Assembly: GCA_020027805.1 (NCBI GenBank) | Contig: JAHKKQ010000054.1 | Span: 1 to 11,158, forward strand | Direction of reading: 5' to 3' | Source: Candidatus Dadabacteria bacterium | GTDB lineage: Bacteria > Desulfobacterota_D > UBA1144 > Nemesobacterales > UBA2774 | DNA: 11,158 nucleotides | Shown here: positions 7,201 through 11,158 of the stretch, piece by piece | Numbering within the stretch: the first letter of the stretch is position 1 | Layout: the number at the start of each line of letters is the position of its first letter | Program-made: the position numbers and the translations under genes | The notes under the pieces: model-generated | Told to the model about the DNA's origin: nothing | What the model saw: the letters and a program-made list of their open reading frames with translations, nothing else | The model's database searches: none

Positions 7201-7220
7201 TACGAAATAATAATCTCGTA
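7201..7220. promoter_or_regulatory. Inverted repeat over the -10 region (possible operator)
   Basis: TACGA at 7201-7205 is the exact reverse complement of TCGTA at 7216-7220, with a 10-base spacer that includes the proposed -10 box. Half-sites about 15 bases apart, centre to centre, over a pump promoter could be the site of a repressor. The arms are only 5 bp, so chance is possible, and no regulator gene is in the window. Confidence 0.25.
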
Positions 7221-7236
7221 AGAGAATGATTGTCAA
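7207..7236 (-). promoter_or_regulatory. Sigma-70-type promoter of the efflux operon
   Basis: On the minus strand a perfect TTGACA (7236-7231) is followed by an 18-base spacer and TATTAT (7212-7207), which matches TATAAT at five of six positions. It lies between the small membrane gene and the outer-membrane-factor gene. It would start transcription near 7200, leaving a leader of about 65-70 bases before the first ATG. Confidence 0.7.
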
Positions 7237-7270
7237 GACGCGGAGGGCGCCGGACGAAGAAAAATTAGCG

Positions 7271-7594
7271 TCATGCCGCACCGCCTTTCTCATTTATCCT
7301 GTCGGCGCTCTTCTTGGCGTCTATCATGGCTGCTACCAGGATTACGGTTGCGGCCGATGAGCATATCAGCAGTCTTGTGAGCTGTGACATGTCGGGAGGC
7401 GCGTCCTGAAAAGTGTTCCATGACTTTAAGAAGTAGGCAAAGGGCTCATAGGAAAGATAGCTGAGTAGGATGTTGAGCGCGAAGAAGAGAATCCCCTTCG
7501 GAATCTGATTGTTGTATATCTGTCCGAGGCCGGGCAGCAGTCCCGACAGAACGAGCGCGAGTATCGGGTTTTTCCTTTTCCTGTTATCGGTCAT
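7271..7594 (-). CDS. Small membrane protein with PGLGQIYN motif, function unknown
   Basis: I do not recognise a function for this 107-residue protein. It starts with a charged stretch (MTDNRKRKN), then a hydrophobic segment at about 10-27 containing PGLGQIYN (21-28), a second at about 34-55 (KGILFFALNILLSYL), and a third at about 72-92 (LTRLLICSSAATVILVAAM). It ends in a charged tail. A short N-terminal segment with PG-x-GQ-x-YN followed by a KG and a hydrophobic helix occurs in several families of small uncharacterised membrane proteins, so it is likely an integral inner-membrane protein. There is no ribosome binding site before the ATG. Instead TATAGT lies 7 bases upstream of it, which could be a -10 box for a leaderless message. 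The 111-base gap to trpC otherwise holds only an A/T tract and a 4-bp hairpin at 7665-7676. It is 139 bases ahead of the efflux operon and probably separate from it. Confidence 0.75.
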   Translation of the reverse strand: MTDNRKRKNPILALVLSGLLPGLGQIYNNQIPKGILFFALNILLSYLSYEPFAYFLKSWNTFQDAPPDMSQLTRLLICSSAATVILVAAMIDAKKSADRINEKGGAA

Positions 7595-7705
7595 TTTATA
7601 AACTATATATCGGAACGCAGGTAGTTATAGTTTTTTTTCTTATTTGTTTCCCGTTTGTCGATATCGGCAACAGCCGGAGATGAAAGAATGTAAAACTTTT
7701 GATAT

Positions 7706-8497
7706 TTATGAGGCAGACATAGATGACGATATGAGGTTTTTCAATTCAGCGCCGGGATCGGGGGCCTTCATGAACGTCTCGCCGATAAGAAAGACGTGCA
7801 CACCCTGGTCCCTCAGTCTCTTTATATCCGCGCCCGAGCTTATCCCGCTTTCGGCGACCGCAATTACCCCGCCGGGCATCATCCGTGCGAGCCTTGCCGA
7901 TACGCCCAGATCGACCTCGAACGTCCTGAGGTCTCTGTTGTTGATTCCGATTATCCTGCTCCCGGCATCGAGCGCCCTCCCAAGCTCCTCTTCGTCGTGA
8001 ACCTCTACCACGGCGTCCATGCCGAGCGAGCGGGTGAGTGCAAGAAGCTCCCTGAGCGCGTCCTGACCGAGTGCCGATACGATGAGCAGGAGCGCGTCCG
8101 CTCCGTAGAGCCTCGCCTCGTAGACCTGATAGGGATCGATAATGAAGTCCTTCCGCAAGAGGGGAATATCCACAGCCTCCCTCACGGCTCTCAGGTACGT
8201 GAGGCTTCCCATAAAAAATTTCTCGTCCGTGAGGACCGAGAGTGCTGAGGCACCCGACCTTGCATAGCCGAGGGCGATTTTCACCGGATCGAAATCCCCC
8301 CTCAAGACCCCCTTCGACGGAGAGGCCTTTTTTATCTCGGCTATTATCCTGAGCTGCCCTCCGTGGTCGATAGCCTTATAAAAATCGCGGGGCGGCCGAA
8401 TATTGGCGATTCCGCTGATGAGGGATTCGAGGGGGAGGCTGACCTTTGATTTCTCAACTTCTATTTTTTTATTTTCTATTATCGCGTCGAGAATCAT
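7706..8497 (-). CDS. trpC: Indole-3-glycerol-phosphate synthase
   Basis: This cytosolic TIM-barrel enzyme of 263 residues closes the indole ring, converting carboxyphenylamino-deoxyribulose phosphate to indole-3-glycerol phosphate in tryptophan synthesis. The family's motifs appear in order: IAEIKKASPSKG (51-63, with E54 and K56), VLTDEKFFMGS (88-98), LLRKDFIID (113-121, with the general-acid lysine K116), EARLYGADALLLI (127-139), VVEVHDEEEL (163-172, with the catalytic Glu E165), IGINNRDLRTF (183-193), VAESGI (214-219) and LIGETFM (237-243). It is a stand-alone TrpC with no TrpF domain fused. The ATG lies 21 bases after the trpD stop and has no obvious ribosome binding site, so it may depend on readthrough from trpD. 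It is the last gene of the biosynthetic operon. I see no strong intrinsic terminator after it. Confidence 0.97.
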   Translation of the reverse strand: MILDAIIENKKIEVEKSKVSLPLESLISGIANIRPPRDFYKAIDHGGQLRIIAEIKKASPSKGVLRGDFDPVKIALGYARSGASALSVLTDEKFFMGSLTYLRAVREAVDIPLLRKDFIIDPYQVYEARLYGADALLLIVSALGQDALRELLALTRSLGMDAVVEVHDEEELGRALDAGSRIIGINNRDLRTFEVDLGVSARLARMMPGGVIAVAESGISSGADIKRLRDQGVHVFLIGETFMKAPDPGAELKNLISSSMSAS

Positions 8498-8518
8498 TAT
8501 GCTGAAAAAATCCGTAAT

Positions 8519-9538
8519 TTATTTACCCTTCGTAATCTTCGCGAGCTCTTCGAGCTTCGATAGAGCTTTCCCGGAGTCGAGGGACTCCACCGCCCTCTCG
8601 AGCGCTTCCCTGAGATCGGGACTCGTCTCGGAAACGTAAATCGCCGCCGCCGCATTTATCAAAACGATGTCCCGCTTGGCCTCTTTCTCTTCGCCTCTCA
8701 GTATAGACCTGAAAATACGCGCGTTCTCCTTCGCGGTGCGGCCGCCCTTGAGCTCGCTTACGTTCCTTCTTTTTATGCCGAGGTCCAGGGGATCGAACTG
8801 ATACTTCTTAACCATGCCGTCTTTGAGCTCGGCCACGACCGTCTTGCCCGTCACCGTGATCTCGTCCATCGAGTCCGCGCCGTGGACCACCATGGCGCTC
8901 TTGTGGCCGAGATTCCGGAGCACCTTTACGACGGGGTCGAGAAGCACCTCGGAATAGACGCCCACGACCTGGTGCTTCACGCCCGCAGGGTTCACGATGG
9001 GGCCCAGGATGTTGAATATCGTTCTTACGCCTATCTCTTTCCTCGGTCCTGCGACGTTCTTCATGGCGGGGTGATAATTAGGGGCGAAGAGGAACACGAT
9101 ACCGGCCTCGTCGAGGCACTTCTCCGCGACCTCCGCCGAATGTGTGATATCGATTCCGAGGGCCTCGAGCACGTCGGCGCTGCCCACATAGCTCGATACC
9201 GAGCGGTTCCCGTGCTTGGCGACCGGAACGCCCGCGCCCGCGACGACAAAAGCGGCCGCGGTCGAGACATTGAACGTCCCCTGCCTGTCCCCTCCTGTAC
9301 CGCAGAGATCGACTATGACCTCGTGTCTGGAATGAATCCTGATCGCCTTGTCCAGCATCACCTTCGCGGCGCCCGTTATTTCCGAGACCGATTCGCCTTT
9401 CATTCTCAGGGCGACAAGGAAGGAAGATATCTGCCCGGGGGTAGCTTCCCCATCCATCATCATCTCGACGACGTCAGACATCTCGTGCTCTTCGAGGTCG
9501 ATCCTCTCAACGACTTTCGCTATCGCTTCCTTTATCAT
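8519..9538 (-). CDS. trpD: Anthranilate phosphoribosyltransferase
   Basis: This enzyme joins anthranilate to PRPP to make phosphoribosyl-anthranilate, the second step of tryptophan synthesis. All family signatures are present in 339 residues: the PRPP-binding CGTGGD (79-84), FNVSTAAAFV (89-98), KHGNRSVSS (108-116), GSADVLEALG (119-128), FAPNYHPAMK (151-160), GVRTIFNILGP (170-180, with the anthranilate-contacting R172), and the metal-binding Asp-Glu pair in DSMDEI (D225, E226). The length is typical of a stand-alone TrpD with no glutamine-amidotransferase (TrpG) fusion. The ATG directly follows the nusB stop (TAA then ATG, no gap), with AAGGTG 8 bases before it inside nusB. TrpE, TrpG, TrpF, TrpB and TrpA are not in the window. 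Confidence 0.97.
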   Translation of the reverse strand: MIKEAIAKVVERIDLEEHEMSDVVEMMMDGEATPGQISSFLVALRMKGESVSEITGAAKVMLDKAIRIHSRHEVIVDLCGTGGDRQGTFNVSTAAAFVVAGAGVPVAKHGNRSVSSYVGSADVLEALGIDITHSAEVAEKCLDEAGIVFLFAPNYHPAMKNVAGPRKEIGVRTIFNILGPIVNPAGVKHQVVGVYSEVLLDPVVKVLRNLGHKSAMVVHGADSMDEITVTGKTVVAELKDGMVKKYQFDPLDLGIKRRNVSELKGGRTAKENARIFRSILRGEEKEAKRDIVLINAAAAIYVSETSPDLREALERAVESLDSGKALSKLEELAKITKGK

Positions 9539-9979
9539 TTACAGCTCACCTTTGTCCCGTGCGATCCTGATCTTATCGAGTATTCCGTTTATAAAAGAGC
9601 CCGATTCCTCCGTGCCGAACCGTTTGCCGAGCTCGACGGCTTCGTTGATGGTAACAGCGGCGGGGATGCTGCTCAGGTAAATGAGCTCGTATATAGAAAG
9701 ACGCAGTATATTCCTGTCTATTTTCGGCATCCTCGAAAGCCTCCAGTGCTCGGAGAACCTGACAATGATATCGTCTATGTGTGTGAGATTCTTACAAGCG
9801 CCGAGTATAAGGACTGTGGAAAATTCTTTCATGTCCTCCGGCACCGGGGTATCGCTCCTCTCCCAGAATAGCGAGAGCTCGGCTTCCGGACAGGAGGATT
9901 CCCCTGAAGACTCGGTCATTGCATCGTATTGATAGAGGAACTGGAGCGCTAGTTCCCTCGCGCGTCTCCTTATACCCAT
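9539..9979 (-). CDS. nusB: Transcription antitermination protein NusB
   Basis: NusB (146 residues) pairs with NusE (ribosomal protein S10) on boxA RNA to let RNA polymerase read through rRNA operons. The N-terminal arginine-rich helix RRRARELALQFLYQYD (4-19), HWRLSRMPKIDRNILRLSIYEL (78-99) and the C-terminal block INEAVELGKRFG (111-122) with FINGILDKI (129-137) are all standard. An acidic, Ser-rich loop (about 23-50) sits between helices 1 and 2. The ATG is 11 bases after the ribH stop and lacks a clear ribosome binding site of its own. The ribH-nusB order is common in bacteria. Here the gene abuts trpD instead of the more usual neighbours such as thiL. Confidence 0.96.
   Translation of the reverse strand: MGIRRRARELALQFLYQYDAMTESSGESSCPEAELSLFWERSDTPVPEDMKEFSTVLILGACKNLTHIDDIIVRFSEHWRLSRMPKIDRNILRLSIYELIYLSSIPAAVTINEAVELGKRFGTEESGSFINGILDKIRIARDKGEL
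9547..9552 (-). promoter_or_regulatory. Ribosome binding site of trpD inside nusB
   Basis: AAGGTG on the minus strand is 8 bases before the trpD ATG (9538-9536) and lies in the last codons of nusB, whose stop codon touches the trpD start. This arrangement favours coupled translation of the two genes. Confidence 0.6.
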
Positions 9980-9990
9980 CTGGAAGGCAT

Positions 9991-10467
9991 CTACCCTTTT
10001 CGGGAAAGAATTTTAGTGAGATTAGCCATTTCGATTGCCGAGTACGCCGCCTCCGCGCCGCGGTTCCCGGCCTTGGAACCGGCTCTTTCGATGGCCTGCT
10101 GAACTGTTTCGGTCGTCAATACGCCCGAGGCTACGGGGACATCCATTTCGAGGCTAATAGAGGCTATTGTCGATATCACCGCGGATGACAGATAATTGAA
10201 ATGCGGGGTTTCACCCTTTATTATCGCACCAAGAACGATTATGGCGTTGTACTTTTTCCTCTCGGCGGCTTTTTTTACGGCAAAAAGAAGCTCGTACGAT
10301 CCGGGAACCCTGATGAGGTCGATATCATCATCCGAAACGTTATGCCTGAGGAGCACGTCTACGGCGCCGCTCACGAGCCTTTCGGTTATGAAATCGTTGA
10401 ACCTGCTGACCACCACCGCAAACCTGAGCCCCTTGGCGTCGAGGTTCCCCTCGAATTTTTTAGGCAT
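9991..10467 (-). CDS. ribH: 6,7-dimethyl-8-ribityllumazine synthase
   Basis: RibH condenses dihydroxybutanone phosphate with 5-amino-6-ribitylaminouracil to form lumazine, the penultimate step of riboflavin synthesis. It usually assembles into pentamers or 60-mer capsids in the cytosol. The 158 residues contain SRFN (21-24, substrate-contacting Phe), GAVD (34-37), VPGSYEL (54-60), LGAIIKGETPHF (79-90, with the active-site His H89), GVLTTE (114-119) and AGSKAGNRGAEAA (128-140). The gene begins 13 bases after the ribBA stop, with AGGAGA at 10478-10473, 6 bases before the ATG. That is the best ribosome binding site in this operon. Its partner RibBA just upstream makes one of its substrates directly. 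Confidence 0.97.
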   Translation of the reverse strand: MPKKFEGNLDAKGLRFAVVVSRFNDFITERLVSGAVDVLLRHNVSDDDIDLIRVPGSYELLFAVKKAAERKKYNAIIVLGAIIKGETPHFNYLSSAVISTIASISLEMDVPVASGVLTTETVQQAIERAGSKAGNRGAEAAYSAIEMANLTKILSRKG

Positions 10468-10480
10468 TATTATCTCCTCT

Positions 10481-11158
10481 TCAGTCGACCATTGAAAGAA
10501 GGTGTCCGAGCTTGTCCTTCTTGACCTTCAAATAACTGGAATTCCTTCCGTTGGGCGGTATCTCGATAGGCACGCGCTCGACGATCTGGAGTCCGAACCC
10601 TTCGAGCCCCTTAATCTTCTTCGGGTTATTGGTAAGGAGCTTCATGTTCCTCACGCCCAAGTCAAGCAGGATCTGCGCGCCGATGCCGTAGTCCCTGAGA
10701 TCGGGCTTAAAACCCAGGACCTCGTTCGCTTCGACCGTGTCGAATCCGTCGTCCTGGAGAGCATATGCCTTTATTTTATTAATGAGGCCGATGCCCCTCC
10801 CTTCCTGTCTCATATAAAGTATAACACCCGTACCCTCGTCATTGATAATCTTCATCGCCTGCTTTATCTGAGACCCGCAGTCGCACCTGAGGGAGCCGAA
10901 GACATCGCTTGTGAGGCATTCGGAATGGACCCTGACGAGCACGTCATTTTCGGGTTTTATCTCACCCTTGACTAATGCGACGTGGTGCTGGGGGTCTATA
11001 TCGCTCTCGTAGACTATGATTTGAAACTCGCCGTTTTCGGTCGGGATCATTGCGGAAGCCGCCCTCCTGACGAGGCTCTCCGCCCTAAGGCGGTAGCTGA
11101 TCAGATCGGCAATGGAGGCGATCTTTATATCGTAGGTCTCGGCGAACTTCTCGAGATC
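10481..11158 (-). CDS. ribBA: Bifunctional DHBP synthase / GTP cyclohydrolase II, C-terminal part (5' end outside window)
   Basis: The visible 225 residues hold the last segment of the RibB (dihydroxybutanone-phosphate synthase) half and the whole RibA (GTP cyclohydrolase II) half. The frame stays open to the window edge. The first 36 residues (LEKFAETYDIKIASIADLI, then SYRLRAESLVRR) are the characteristic RibB end and junction, so the ATG at 11050-11048 is an internal Met and not a start. In the RibA part, using numbering from the edge, the zinc ligands are C81, C92 and C94 (ECLTSDVFGSLRCDCG). The GTP-binding MRQEGRGIGL (116-125), the DLRDYGIGAQ segment (153-162) and LLTNNPKKI (174-182) follow. 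All key RibA residues look intact; the RibB active site cannot be judged here. It is the most upstream visible gene of the rib-nusB-trp operon, so promoter and any FMN riboswitch lie beyond the window. Confidence 0.95.
   Translation of the reverse strand, partial: DLEKFAETYDIKIASIADLISYRLRAESLVRRAASAMIPTENGEFQIIVYESDIDPQHHVALVKGEIKPENDVLVRVHSECLTSDVFGSLRCDCGSQIKQAMKIINDEGTGVILYMRQEGRGIGLINKIKAYALQDDGFDTVEANEVLGFKPDLRDYGIGAQILLDLGVRNMKLLTNNPKKIKGLEGFGLQIVERVPIEIPPNGRNSSYLKVKKDKLGHLLSMVD

Noticed and set aside
7595..7705. Intrinsic terminator after trpC
   Set aside because: The only stem (CGGC/GCCG at 7665-7676) is 4 bp, and the downstream A/T tract reads as A on the transcribed strand, so it does not form a hairpin plus U-run for the minus-strand transcript.
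8882..9871. A 329-codon plus-strand open frame across trpD and nusB
   Set aside because: It crosses two well-supported genes on the other strand and has no family resemblance, so it is a shadow frame.
9980..10480. FMN riboswitch or trp leader in the biosynthetic operon
   Set aside because: The intergenic gaps visible here are 0 to 21 bases, too short for such an element. If one exists it lies upstream of ribBA, outside the window.

Overview
The window looks like chromosomal DNA of a diderm (Gram-negative) bacterium. It encodes a complete tripartite efflux pump with an outer-membrane channel, and two of the pump proteins carry lipoprotein signal peptides. Arginine is often encoded by AGG and isoleucine by ATA in all the genes, with no visible island of different codon use. 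I cannot place the organism to a phylum from the sequence. An Ogg2-type 8-oxoguanine glycosylase, better known from archaea and some thermophilic bacteria, and a cluster of several dispersed-repeat types would fit an uncultured lineage.

Layout. (1) Positions 1-891, plus strand: the 3' end of a gene for a LysM cell-wall-binding protein, then a complete Ogg2-family DNA glycosylase/lyase. (2) Positions 892-1295: a 404-base non-coding stretch between convergent genes, packed with short palindromes and two head-to-tail copies of a unit of about 91 bases. It ends in hairpins that probably terminate the pump transcript. (3) Positions 1296-7131, minus strand: a three-gene RND efflux operon in the order outer-membrane factor, membrane-fusion protein, inner-membrane RND permease. 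A good sigma-70-type promoter lies at 7207-7236. The first two genes overlap by 17 bases, and the permease starts at a TTG with a strong ribosome binding site. (4) Positions 7271-7594, minus strand: a small membrane protein of unknown function. (5) Positions 7706-11158, minus strand: a compact biosynthetic operon, in transcription order ribBA (5' end beyond the window), ribH, nusB, trpD, trpC. It joins two riboflavin enzymes, a transcription antitermination factor and two tryptophan enzymes with gaps of 0 to 21 bases.

How they work together. RibBA supplies both precursors of lumazine (dihydroxybutanone phosphate, and the pyrimidine branch from GTP), and RibH condenses them. TrpD and TrpC carry out consecutive-pathway steps of tryptophan synthesis, with the TrpF isomerase step between them encoded elsewhere. 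The pump genes encode all three layers of a drug-export machine spanning both membranes. No regulator gene for the pump is in view.

I see no CRISPR array, transposase, phage gene, tRNA, rRNA or clearly novel defence-like system. The most unusual parts are the repeat-rich intergenic segment, the non-canonical drug-binding pocket of the RND permease, and the trp genes coupled to nusB.
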